Assembly: GCA_039795165.1 (NCBI GenBank)
Contig: JBDKER010000022.1
Span: 15,443 to 79,442, forward strand
DNA: 64,000 nt
Direction: 5' to 3'
From: V1-33 sp039795165
GTDB lineage: Bacteria > Verrucomicrobiota > Verrucomicrobiia > Verrucomicrobiales > V1-33
Of this stretch, positions 36,705 through 44,985 are shown in pieces (within the stretch, counting starts at the first letter, position 1; each line of letters starts with the position of its first letter). Made by a program: the position numbers and the translations under genes. The notes beneath the pieces were generated by a model. The model had not been told where the DNA came from. It saw nothing but the letters and a program-made list of their open reading frames with translations, and searched no databases.

Positions 36705-37784
36705 TCAGCGCTTCTCCACCATCGCCGTCCGCCCATCCTGATGACCATACCGCGATGGCAACTCCTCACGGCTCCGGAAAAATGGCACAATGAGATACTG
36801 TCCCTCATGCACTCGGTCCTTCGCCCCCAGCCGATTCAAGGCCCGCAGCTCCGCCGGCGTCAGCAGAAACTCCCGCGCCAATCCCTCCAGCGTATCCCCC
36901 TTCCTCACCTGATACCCCGTCCGCACCCGGTCGCCCTCCAGCGCCCGGCTCAGCGCCGCCACGTTCACGTCCTCCACAGCCTCGTTCCCAAGCGCCACCG
37001 GATACACCGGGGCCGCCGCAGACCGTACCGGAGCCCCCTCGCTCTTCACCTGCACCCCCGGGACACAAACCCGCTGACCCACCCGCAGCGGCCCCGAAGC
37101 CAAACCTGGATTCGCCTCCCTCACCTGCGCCAGACTCACATTGTACTTCGCCGCAATCCCCGAAAGCGATTCCCCACGCTCCACCTCATGATAACCAGTC
37201 CGCCCACCACTCCGCACCACCACACTCCGGTTGTCCCCACCCTTCGCACCATCCCCACGCAGCCGGAGCTTCCGCCCCACCACCAGCACATCCCCCTCAG
37301 CCATCCCATTCCGCTTCATCAACTCCCCCACCGGAATCCCATACGACCGACTCAGCCTACTCAGACTGTCCCCCGCACGCACCTCATGCTCCTCCGGCAC
37401 CACGACACTGGAATTCCCCTCCCGCCCAGACTCGCCCACCACGGATTTCTTCGCTTTCCCCTCCTCCACCGTCTCCGGTACTGATCGCTCCGCTTTCTTC
37501 CCAGCCGATGATCGCTCCACCACCACCCCACGCTTTCCCCCAGCCCCCGGCAAGGTCAGCCGCTGCCCCACAAGGAGACGATCAGGCTCAATCCCCCGGT
37601 TAATCCTCAACAACTCACCAACACTCACCCCGCTCTTCCGCGCAATCTTCGCAAGGGTCTCGCCCTCCCTCACCACATGCTGCCCCCACACCTCCCCTGA
37701 ACCACACACCCCCACCAACAGCAGCAGCCAGCCGCTCAGCAGCCTCACCCCGCCAGCCCGGAAAACGATGCTTCGTTCTTTCAT
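36705..37784 (-). CDS. Secreted LysM-repeat protein
   Basis: 359 residues, signal peptide about 1-33. Four LysM modules are visible: VVREGETLAKIARKSGV, VRAGDSLSRLSRSYGI, VERGESLSGIAAKYNV and VRKGDTLEGLAREFLL. They are separated by charged Lys/Glu/Ser-rich linkers. LysM binds peptidoglycan GlcNAc, so this is probably a cell-wall-associated protein without its own catalytic domain. Divergent from an amidase gene across a 65-base AT-rich gap, which suggests shared regulation of wall turnover. Confidence 0.92.
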   Translation of the reverse strand: MKERSIVFRAGGVRLLSGWLLLLVGVCGSGEVWGQHVVREGETLAKIARKSGVSVGELLRINRGIEPDRLLVGQRLTLPGAGGKRGVVVERSSAGKKAERSVPETVEEGKAKKSVVGESGREGNSSVVVPEEHEVRAGDSLSRLSRSYGIPVGELMKRNGMAEGDVLVVGRKLRLRGDGAKGGDNRSVVVRSGGRTGYHEVERGESLSGIAAKYNVSLAQVREANPGLASGPLRVGQRVCVPGVQVKSEGAPVRSAAAPVYPVALGNEAVEDVNVAALSRALEGDRVRTGYQVRKGDTLEGLAREFLLTPAELRALNRLGAKDRVHEGQYLIVPFFRSREELPSRYGHQDGRTAMVEKR

Positions 37785-37849
37785 GATTTCCCAAATACCG
37801 TAATTTCAAAGTTTATCAAACTTTTTCCGTTTTCTGGAATTTTTGCTCC
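37785..37849. promoter_or_regulatory. AT-rich divergent promoter region with inverted repeat
   Basis: This short region between the divergent LysM and amidase genes is markedly AT-rich for the window. It contains the near-perfect palindrome AAAGTTTATCAAACTTT (7-bp arms, 3-base spacer) at 37808-37824, plus several T-runs. Likely holds both promoters and possibly an operator; promoter boxes are not certain. Confidence 0.45.
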
Positions 37850-38701
37850 ATGCCGCCGCGCGCACAGCCCCGCCCTCCCTCTCCCCTCCTCCGGGCGGTG
37901 CTGCTCATGCTGCTCTCAGCCACCGCCATCTTCTGCGCCCTCAAGGCCGCCGCACTCCTCGAAAACGCTCACCCTCAGCCACTCGCCGAAGCACCCGTCC
38001 TCCCTGCCCCGCCCCCCGCTCCCATCCCCGCACCCCCACCCCCCACTCCCCCGGATCCCGATATCCTCATCGACCCCGGCCACGGCGGAGCCGACCCCGG
38101 ACGCATCGGCAAGGACGGCCAGCACGAAAAAAAATGGGCCCTCGAAGTCGCCACCTCGCTCGCCACTCAGCTCCGCAGCGCCGGATGGAAGGTCTCCCTC
38201 ACCCGTACCGACGACTCCACCCTGCCCCTCGCCGACCGCAGCCTCATCGCCAACCGCTCTCCCCGGCTCCTCTTCGTCAGTATCCACTTCAATGCCGGCG
38301 ACCCCGCAGCCTCCGGCCTAGAAACCTATTTTTCATGGCCCCGCCAGCCGGAAATCATGGCCCGACTTCACTCCCTCGCAGGCATGTCGGACGGCGCCAT
38401 CCTACCCCCCGACGGATCCGAAGCTCTCGCCACCTCCATCCAGAACGCCGCCTGCCTCGCCACCGGCTCCCGCAACCGCGGTATCCGCAACCGACCGGAA
38501 CTCTCCGTCACGAGCCGCTCGCTCTGCCCCTCCGTCCTCGTGGAATGCGCCTTCCTCACCCACCCCACGGACGCCCGCAACGTCGCCAGCCGACCATGGC
38601 GCCAGCGGCTCGTCACAGGCCTCACCGCCGGAATATCATCATGGCTCCAGTCAGCCGGATACCAACCCCAGTCGCACCCGGCTCCCCCATCCAATCCCTG
38701 A
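37850..38701 (+). CDS. N-acetylmuramoyl-L-alanine amidase (Amidase_3)
   Basis: 283 residues with one N-terminal hydrophobic helix (about 14-34), then a Pro-rich linker. Amidase_3 motifs: IDPGHGGADPG (first zinc His), E near KWALE, SIHFNA (second His), and LVECAFLTH (catalytic Glu). This zinc amidase cleaves the bond between MurNAc and L-Ala of the stem peptide in the periplasm. Divergent from a LysM protein. The AmiC-type AMIN domain is absent. Confidence 0.92.
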   Translation: MPPRAQPRPPSPLLRAVLLMLLSATAIFCALKAAALLENAHPQPLAEAPVLPAPPPAPIPAPPPPTPPDPDILIDPGHGGADPGRIGKDGQHEKKWALEVATSLATQLRSAGWKVSLTRTDDSTLPLADRSLIANRSPRLLFVSIHFNAGDPAASGLETYFSWPRQPEIMARLHSLAGMSDGAILPPDGSEALATSIQNAACLATGSRNRGIRNRPELSVTSRSLCPSVLVECAFLTHPTDARNVASRPWRQRLVTGLTAGISSWLQSAGYQPQSHPAPPSNP

Positions 38702-38714
38702 ACCGCCACCTGCC

Positions 38715-39027
38715 ATGACCCTCCTCTCCAGCGCGGAAATCGAAGCCCTCCTGCCGTCCATCCCGGCATGGCATCAGGACGAGTCCAAAATCATCCGCAC
38801 GTTCCGCTTCGCCTCGTTCCCCAGCGCCCATCAGCTTCGTCTGCGAGGTGGCCCACGTGGCCGAAGCTCTCGACCATCACCCGGATATCCTCATCCAGTA
38901 CCGCTCGGTCACCCTCACCCTGACAACACACTCCGCCGGCGGACTGACCACTCTCGATTTCCAGACCGCCAGCGCCATCGAAGCCCTCCCCAGCGGATCC
39001 CCAGCCAGCAGACCGGATCAACGGTAA
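38715..39027 (+). pseudogene. phhB: Pterin-4a-carbinolamine dehydratase, frameshifted
   Basis: Residues 1-38 read MTLLSSAEIEALLPSIPAWH and end in FASFPSA. The match then stops in that frame. In the next frame it continues directly as ISFVCEVAHVAEALDHHPDI, including the catalytic EALDHHPD motif, then LTTHSAGGLTTLDFQTA to a stop at 39025-39027. Removing one C from the CCC at 38827-38829 restores one uninterrupted reading frame. The enzyme dehydrates 4a-hydroxytetrahydrobiopterin. Either a real pseudogene or a sequencing/assembly error at a short C-run. It begins 13 bases after the amidase gene. Confidence 0.8.
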
Positions 39028-39029
39028 CG

Positions 39030-39908
39030 TCAGCGACCCGACCGCCAGACGTCGCGCACCATCACCACAAGCCCCAGCCAGATCACCGCGAAACTGGCCA
39101 GCCGCAGCATGCTCACCGGCTCGCCATACACCAGCGACCCCATCAGAAACTGAAGGCTGGGAGCCAGAAACTGCAGTAGCCCTACCATCGCCAGCGGCAG
39201 CAGCCGCGCCGCTTTCGCAAAGGCCAGCAGAGGAATGGTCGTCACCGGAGCCAGCGCGGCCAGCAGCAATCCCTGCCGCACGTCCCCCGCCAGCACCGCC
39301 GGTGGATGCTGCCACATCCACACCAGCGCCAGAGGCAGCGCCAGCAGCGATTCCACCGCCAGCCCCTCCAGCGAATCCAGCGGTGCCATCTTCCGCAGCA
39401 GCCCATACAAGGCAAACGTCCCGCACAGCACCAGCGCCACCCACGGCAATCCCCCCACCGCCAAGACCTGCATCCCCACACCCACCGCCGCCAGCCCCAC
39501 CGCCACCCACTGCGTCACACGCAACCGCTCGCCCAGCACCAAGGCCCCCAGCCCGACATTCGCCAGGGGCGTCAGAAAATACCCCAGACTCCCCGTCACA
39601 ATCTGCCCGTTCTGCGTCGCCCACACATACGCCAGCCAGTTCCCACCCAGCAAAGCTGCCGTAATCACATGCTGCCCCAACACCCGCGGCCGCCGCAGCG
39701 CCGCACCCACCACTCCCAGCCGACCCCGCCACGCAAGAATCAGCAGCAGCAACGGCACGCAGCAGACAGCACGCAGCACCACCACCTGATCCGCTCCCAG
39801 CCAGTCAATCTGCTTCCAGAAAACCGGCAGCAGACCCCATAACCCAAAGGCCGCGACCCCATGCCACCAGCCTGCCCGTCGGGATACCATCGATGCCTCG
39901 TTGCTCAT
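39030..39908 (-). CDS. rarD: RarD-like EamA family permease
   Basis: 292 residues with ten predicted transmembrane helices in two EamA halves. The start (WHGVAAFGLWGLLPVFWK) and NWLAYVWA...LGYFLTPLANVGLG match RarD, a drug/metabolite transporter family protein with chloramphenicol-resistance-associated members. Convergent with the frameshifted dehydratase and divergent from the bpX-type operon. Physiological substrate unknown. Confidence 0.88.
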   Translation of the reverse strand: MSNEASMVSRRAGWWHGVAAFGLWGLLPVFWKQIDWLGADQVVVLRAVCCVPLLLLILAWRGRLGVVGAALRRPRVLGQHVITAALLGGNWLAYVWATQNGQIVTGSLGYFLTPLANVGLGALVLGERLRVTQWVAVGLAAVGVGMQVLAVGGLPWVALVLCGTFALYGLLRKMAPLDSLEGLAVESLLALPLALVWMWQHPPAVLAGDVRQGLLLAALAPVTTIPLLAFAKAARLLPLAMVGLLQFLAPSLQFLMGSLVYGEPVSMLRLASFAVIWLGLVVMVRDVWRSGR

Positions 39909-40032
39909 GAATCAGGGGGATGCCGCAGCTGCCCTCTCCCCCAGAACCCAGCACCGCATCCCGCGCCACAAGGAATTTCCCGATTTGCCCACGCCACTCT
40001 CCTCCCATACTCCACCGCATCCGCACTTTTCC

Positions 40033-40728
40033 ATGAATGGTTCCCCGCCTGCCCCCGGATCGGTCGCATCCTTCCTCCTCGCCCTCAGGAACGGAACCAT
40101 GGCCACCATTCCCATCCCGGAAGACAGCCACCACACCGCCTGCCTCGCCGCCACCGAAGCAGCCGCCGCAGCCGATTCCACCCTCAGCCAACTGCTCCTC
40201 TCATGGCACCACGAGGATGCCCTCCACATCGGCGGGCCTCCCCTCGCCTTCAAGGAAGCCTCCGCCCGCCACGGTGCCCTCCTCCTCTTCCGCGCCGCAT
40301 GGTGCTTCCTCTTCCCCGCCACCCCGACAGAGGATGTCATCGCTCTGCTCACCCCGCAATCCCCCCACACCTCGGCTTCCGACCTCTGGTCCGCCGACCT
40401 CTGCCTCCACTGGCTGCCCGATCTCGCAAGGCTCTGCCAGCATTCCCATCCACCGGATGCGCTGCCCCTCGCCATCCAACTCGCCGCCGCCCGCTGGCCC
40501 CTCTCAGCAGCCGCTCTGCCCCCAGCCCACACCACCGTCCCACCTCACCCGTCCGCATGGGAATCCCTGACTTCTCACGCCGGACTCCGCCAACTCTTCA
40601 CCGACCGCGCCCTCGCCGCTCAGTCCACCCAGCAACTCGCCCACCCGGAAATCGCCGCCACCGCCAGAATTTCCCCAGGCCCCGCCTGCCCGCAGCTCAC
40701 CGCTCTCCTTCCTCCCATCGCCTCATGA
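40033..40728 (+). CDS. Helical protein, first gene of MoxR-vWA-propeller system
   Basis: 231 residues, mostly Ala/Leu-rich helices (SVASFLLALRNG, HGALLLFRAAWCFLFPA, LPLAIQLAAARWP) with no catalytic motif. An upstream in-frame ATG would overlap the divergent permease gene start and adds a low-quality tail, so the internal ATG is used. Its stop overlaps the start of the MoxR gene (ATGA). In the computationally described MoxR-vWA-beta-propeller ternary systems the AAA+ gene is accompanied by small bpX-family proteins. This is probably one of them, but I cannot assign which. A weak promoter (TTGCCC, CATACT) lies about 45 and 25 bases upstream. Confidence 0.6.
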   Translation: MNGSPPAPGSVASFLLALRNGTMATIPIPEDSHHTACLAATEAAAAADSTLSQLLLSWHHEDALHIGGPPLAFKEASARHGALLLFRAAWCFLFPATPTEDVIALLTPQSPHTSASDLWSADLCLHWLPDLARLCQHSHPPDALPLAIQLAAARWPLSAAALPPAHTTVPPHPSAWESLTSHAGLRQLFTDRALAAQSTQQLAHPEIAATARISPGPACPQLTALLPPIAS

Positions 40729-41879
40729 CTTCCGCCGCCGCCTCCGCAGCTCACCACCTCCAGCTCTCCATCCTCAATCCAATGAAGTCCGCCTTCGTGG
40801 GCAAGGACCTCATCATCGACCTCATGGGCGTCGCCCTCGCCTCAGGCGAAAACCTCTTCCTCCTCGGCCCACCCGGCACCGCCAAATCTGCCCTCATCCA
40901 TCACCTCTCACGCCAGCTAGGCGCCCGCTCGTTCGACTACCTCCTCACCCGCTTCACGGAACCAAGCGAACTCTTCGGGCCCTTTGATATCAGACGCCTC
41001 CGGGAAGGCTATCTCGTCACCAACACCAACGGCATGCTCCCGGAAGCTGAACTCATCTTCCTCGACGAACTCCTCAACGCCAACAGCGCCATCCTCAACA
41101 GCCTCCTCACCATTCTCAACGAACACACGTTCCGCCGCGGCAGCGAATCCCATCCCATCCCCGCCCTCTTCATCGCCGCCGCCAGCAACCACCTCCCAGA
41201 AGAGGAATCCCTCCGCGCCCTCTTCGACCGCTTCCTGCTCCGAGTTCAGTCGCTGCCCACCCCGGATCACCAACTCGGCGCCGTCCTCGACGCCGGATGG
41301 CAAATGCTCGCCACCCCGCCATCCACAGCACCAGCACCGTCCCAGACGGATACCGTCCGCCTCATCCAGTCAGCCATCCCCCACGTCTCCCTCCACCCAG
41401 CCCGCGAAACCTGCCTCACTCTCATCCAGAGCCTCCGCACCGCCGGCATCAGGATCTCGGACCGCCGCGCCGTCCGCCTCCAGCGCGCCATCGCCGCCAG
41501 CGCCCTCCTCGCAGGTCGCACGGAAGCACGCCCCTCCGACCTCTGGATCATGGCCCACTCATGGGACCGCGAAGAACAAATCGAAACCGCCGCCGCCATC
41601 GTCGCCGCATGCCTCCGCACCCACGATCCATCAGAACACGACCACCCCCGCGCCTCCTCACTCCACGAACCAGACCCAGAAAGCCTCCGCCGCGAAATCG
41701 AAACCCTCACAGCCAGAATCAGAGAACCCTCCCCGGATCCCTCAGCGCCAGATACCCTCCGCACCCTCTCGGAACGCATCCAGTGGGTCCGCAACCCACT
41801 CCAGCGTTCCGCCCTCGAATCACTCTGCCAAGCCGCATGGCAGTCCCTCTCCGGAACTACACATCCACCTACCCCATGA
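40725..41879 (+). CDS. MoxR/RavA-type AAA+ ATPase
   Basis: 384 residues. Walker A is GPPGTAKS (48-55) and Walker B LIFLDE (about 110-115). Sensor 1 is the Asn of AAASN (near 155). The arginine finger is probably in LFDRF (near 169). A helical lid with TAGIRISDRR follows. The ISDRR and WEPSEL-like features (TEPSELFG) are characteristic of MoxR/RavA ATPases. MoxR proteins remodel or load clients together with vWA partners, and one candidate partner is encoded two genes downstream. It is the second of five ATGA-coupled genes. An N-terminal reading upstream overlaps the first gene and is not used. Confidence 0.93.
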   Translation: MTSAAASAAHHLQLSILNPMKSAFVGKDLIIDLMGVALASGENLFLLGPPGTAKSALIHHLSRQLGARSFDYLLTRFTEPSELFGPFDIRRLREGYLVTNTNGMLPEAELIFLDELLNANSAILNSLLTILNEHTFRRGSESHPIPALFIAAASNHLPEEESLRALFDRFLLRVQSLPTPDHQLGAVLDAGWQMLATPPSTAPAPSQTDTVRLIQSAIPHVSLHPARETCLTLIQSLRTAGIRISDRRAVRLQRAIAASALLAGRTEARPSDLWIMAHSWDREEQIETAAAIVAACLRTHDPSEHDHPRASSLHEPDPESLRREIETLTARIREPSPDPSAPDTLRTLSERIQWVRNPLQRSALESLCQAAWQSLSGTTHPPTP

Positions 41880-42574
41880 CGGTTCTCCGCCTCGCCAGCT
41901 GCCACCCGGACGCCCTCCTGCCCCACCGGAACCGACCCCACTGGACCTGCTGCACCACTCCCACGGCCACATGGCTGCGCCTCCCAGCCACCGACACCAG
42001 CCTCGCCGCCCAGATCCCCACCACCGGCATCTTCTCGGAAAACGCCAACGGTTCCCTCACCCCGCAAGCACTCTCCCTCCCCTCGGAACCACCCCCCGCA
42101 GGCCCATGGCTCCCCCTCACCGAACTCATCCCGGTCACCCCAGCCTCCTGCCTCCTGCCCGCCACCACGGAAAACAAGCTGCCTTTCCTCGTGTCGCATG
42201 CCGGCCCCACCCCCCCAGCCACCGCCCTGCTCGCCTCCGCATCGGACCTCCTGCACTGGGCCGCCTCAGCCTCGCGCTTCCGCATGCAATCCCTCACGTT
42301 CGCCGCCTCAACCTCCATGGCCTTCGTCCGCGGCACCCCCCTGCCCCCCATCAACGGAACCAGCTTCCACTTCGATGGCCCCCTCGCCATCCCCTCGGGT
42401 TACGCTCTCGCCGCACACCTCGACCCCTCATGGGTCGCCCGCACCATCCCCCTTCCCACCAACGCCATCGCCCTCGTCTTCCCCCCAGGCGAAGCCGAAA
42501 TCATCGGACCGGAAGCCTTCGTTCCCCTCTCCCTCGCCGCCCTCCGACGCTCGTTCCCCGACACCCCAGCATGA
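41876..42574 (+). CDS. Companion protein of MoxR-vWA-propeller system
   Basis: 232 residues, beta-rich, with several strand-turn patterns: TPTATWLRLPAT, GPWLPLTELIPV, CLLPATTENKLPF. Near the end is a conserved-looking GTSFHFDGPLAIPSGY followed by IALVFPPGEAEIIGPEAFVPLS. The latter block resembles bpX-family companion domains of MoxR-vWA-beta-propeller systems (recalled, not searched). Coupled at both ends by ATGA overlaps. Longer readings overlap the MoxR gene and are not used. No enzymatic motif seen. Confidence 0.65.
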   Translation: MTVLRLASCHPDALLPHRNRPHWTCCTTPTATWLRLPATDTSLAAQIPTTGIFSENANGSLTPQALSLPSEPPPAGPWLPLTELIPVTPASCLLPATTENKLPFLVSHAGPTPPATALLASASDLLHWAASASRFRMQSLTFAASTSMAFVRGTPLPPINGTSFHFDGPLAIPSGYALAAHLDPSWVARTIPLPTNAIALVFPPGEAEIIGPEAFVPLSLAALRRSFPDTPA

Positions 42575-44985
42575 CCCCGGAAGCCATCAGCCTATGGCTC
42601 ACCCCTCCAGATCACTACCTCTGGCAGTGGGACGAAGACGGCCATGCCACCTGGCGCGATGGCTCCACCATCGCCGTCCGTGAGGAAATCGCCGCGCTGC
42701 TCTCCTTCCTCGCCCCCTCGGGCCTCCCCCCTCTGGGCTCCCTCCTCCTTCTCATCATGGCATGCCAGGGCCGCGCCAGCCAAATCCACAGCGCTGCCCT
42801 CAATTGCGCCGCCCAGCACCCGGACTCCGGCCCAACCGCACCCATGGCCCGCATGATCACCACAGCATCCGTGATCCTCGATGCCATCAGCTCTCTCCCA
42901 CCAGACCTCCGCTCCACCGCCACCGCACGCTCCCGTCTCGCCCTCTTCCTCTTCGGCGACGCCCTCGGGCTGCGCTCGCCGGACGACTCCTGCGCCATCG
43001 TCACCGCATTCCTCGCCGCCCCACGGCAGCACCCGGGACCAGCGCTCCCTCACGCCGAACCTGCGGGCCTCCGGCTCCAACGCGACCTCCGCATCCTCGC
43101 CGCAGTACAGCCTCTCGCCACAGACCTCGCCAACCGACTCACCACCGGTATCGCCTCCTCATTCCTCAACCCCGCTCAACTGCCCGAACCGCCCCCAGAA
43201 CCCCTCCTACCCCAACTCGACCACCACCCCGACCCCACCCTGCGGGCCATCGCCACCGCCGCACGCCTCATCGTCGCCGTCACCTCCGTGCCTCTCCCTT
43301 CCGGCTCACAAGGACAACTCCCCGTCGGCGGCATCTCCGGAATCACCCACCGGGGTCAACTCGACCGACTCCTGCTCAGCGAACTGGCCCACGACGACCT
43401 CACCCTCCACGCCCGCCTCGCCACAGGCGAAGCCCTCTTCCTCGAACGCGAAGCCCCCCACACCCCCACCCCACGGCGCCGCACCATCCTGATCGACTCC
43501 GGCCTCCACACCTGGGGCCTCATCCGCATCCTCTCGCTCGCAGCCGCCATCAGCCTCTCCAATTCCACCCGCCCCTCCCACACCACTTCCGTCTCCTTCC
43601 ATCTCAAAACCGGCCGCCGCTTCACCCCTGTGCCTCTCCGCACCCCAGGCGATCTCGCAAAAGTACTCGCTGAACTCCACCCTGACTCCTCCACGGACAA
43701 GGCTCTCATGGCATGGTCTCCACCAGACCACCCGGAAATATCAGACCTCTTCCTCATCACCTCGGATCCGCCTCCACCAGACTGCCCGCAGACATTCGAC
43801 CGTCTCTGCCAGAAACTCACCGCAGCCGGAGCCCGCTGCTTCTCTGTCCTCATCGCCAGATCCGGTGCCGTCCGCATCTCCCGCCACTCCCCCGCCGGCA
43901 CGATGCTCCTCTCCTCGGGACAAATCGACCCGCACACTCTCACCACACCCCTCCAGCAACCCACCCGGACACCACCGCCGCCCGCACCCGATCCCTCCGG
44001 ACTGATGGCGAGCCTCGCCTTCTACCAGCACTTCCCCCCACCCCTCGCCTTCCCTCTCGCCATCCCCGCAGACGCCACCAGAACCGGACCGTCCAGCTGG
44101 GCCGCCATCAGCCGCGGCGGATTCCTCTTCCACTGGCCCCAGCCAAACGCTCCCGCCCACCCAGTCTCCAGACACCCACTGCCCCCGGCTACCCACCATA
44201 TCATCACACGGGACCCTCACCACCAGGGGTGGATCGTCACCTCATGGCCGGACACACCTCTGTCCCATCCCGCCTTCCATACCATCGGCGCCAAAGGGGA
44301 AATCTCCTCCAGCACCGCACACCACCCCGTCGCCACCCCACTCCACGCAACCACCTCGCAGGGCACCATCATCCTCATTTTCGAAGATCATGCCGATGCC
44401 TTCCTCGCATCCGATGGCAGCCCTCGCGCCAGCCTTCCCCTCTCCCAGCCCATCACTCCGGACCGTATCGCCTTCGACCAGGACAGGCTCATACTCCTCT
44501 CGCCAGACGAGCCGGAACATCCCGACAGCACAGCCCTTCCCTCAGCCACCACCTCCCCGCCAGTCATCATGGCTCCTCCCCTCTCAGCCGGCTTCGACAG
44601 CGCCGGCCAACTGATCCTCCGCACCACCGGCTCACGCTGGCAGCTGGACCCAGCGGAACTTTCATGGCGGACCACCAGTAAAGTTCTCCTCGCCGCACCC
44701 AGACCATTCCAGCCTCTCCCTCAGAAGAACGACCACCCGGACCTGCCTCCTCGCTTCTATACAGCCGAATGGCATCCCGGCTGCCGCCTTGTCTTCGATA
44801 CCCTCGGGGTCCTCCACCTCATCGCCCCAATCCCCGCCAACCCCATCGAAACCGCCATCCTCTGCGTCCTCGGACAACCAGCCACCCCATGGTCCCGCGA
44901 CAGCCAGACCACCTCCACAAACGCTGCCGCTTCCCTCGCCGCAACCATCCGGAGATTCTCCCAGCTCGCCCGCCGCTCCGCATGA
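42571..44985 (+). CDS. vWA-like and beta-propeller protein of bpX ternary system
   Basis: 804 residues. A helical N-terminal region (about 1-290) precedes a Rossmann-like segment (about 300-480). That segment begins TILIDSGLHTWG (D309) and contains DLFLITSDPP. The pattern fits a vWA domain, but the metal site lacks the DxSxS of active MIDAS, so metal binding is doubtful. The remaining third (about 500-780) is strand-rich with repeated TSW/ILIF/FDSAGQL turns expected for a beta-propeller. Both neighbours overlap by four bases. In this family the AAA+ ATPase, vWA and propeller are proposed to form one complex; substrate or effector is unknown. Confidence 0.72.
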   Translation: MTPEAISLWLTPPDHYLWQWDEDGHATWRDGSTIAVREEIAALLSFLAPSGLPPLGSLLLLIMACQGRASQIHSAALNCAAQHPDSGPTAPMARMITTASVILDAISSLPPDLRSTATARSRLALFLFGDALGLRSPDDSCAIVTAFLAAPRQHPGPALPHAEPAGLRLQRDLRILAAVQPLATDLANRLTTGIASSFLNPAQLPEPPPEPLLPQLDHHPDPTLRAIATAARLIVAVTSVPLPSGSQGQLPVGGISGITHRGQLDRLLLSELAHDDLTLHARLATGEALFLEREAPHTPTPRRRTILIDSGLHTWGLIRILSLAAAISLSNSTRPSHTTSVSFHLKTGRRFTPVPLRTPGDLAKVLAELHPDSSTDKALMAWSPPDHPEISDLFLITSDPPPPDCPQTFDRLCQKLTAAGARCFSVLIARSGAVRISRHSPAGTMLLSSGQIDPHTLTTPLQQPTRTPPPPAPDPSGLMASLAFYQHFPPPLAFPLAIPADATRTGPSSWAAISRGGFLFHWPQPNAPAHPVSRHPLPPATHHIITRDPHHQGWIVTSWPDTPLSHPAFHTIGAKGEISSSTAHHPVATPLHATTSQGTIILIFEDHADAFLASDGSPRASLPLSQPITPDRIAFDQDRLILLSPDEPEHPDSTALPSATTSPPVIMAPPLSAGFDSAGQLILRTTGSRWQLDPAELSWRTTSKVLLAAPRPFQPLPQKNDHPDLPPRFYTAEWHPGCRLVFDTLGVLHLIAPIPANPIETAILCVLGQPATPWSRDSQTTSTNAAASLAATIRRFSQLARRSA

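Noticed and set aside
39901..40032. N-terminal extension of the first ternary-system protein from an earlier ATG
   Set aside because: Would overlap the divergent permease start and adds a His/Pro-rich segment without homology-like pattern.
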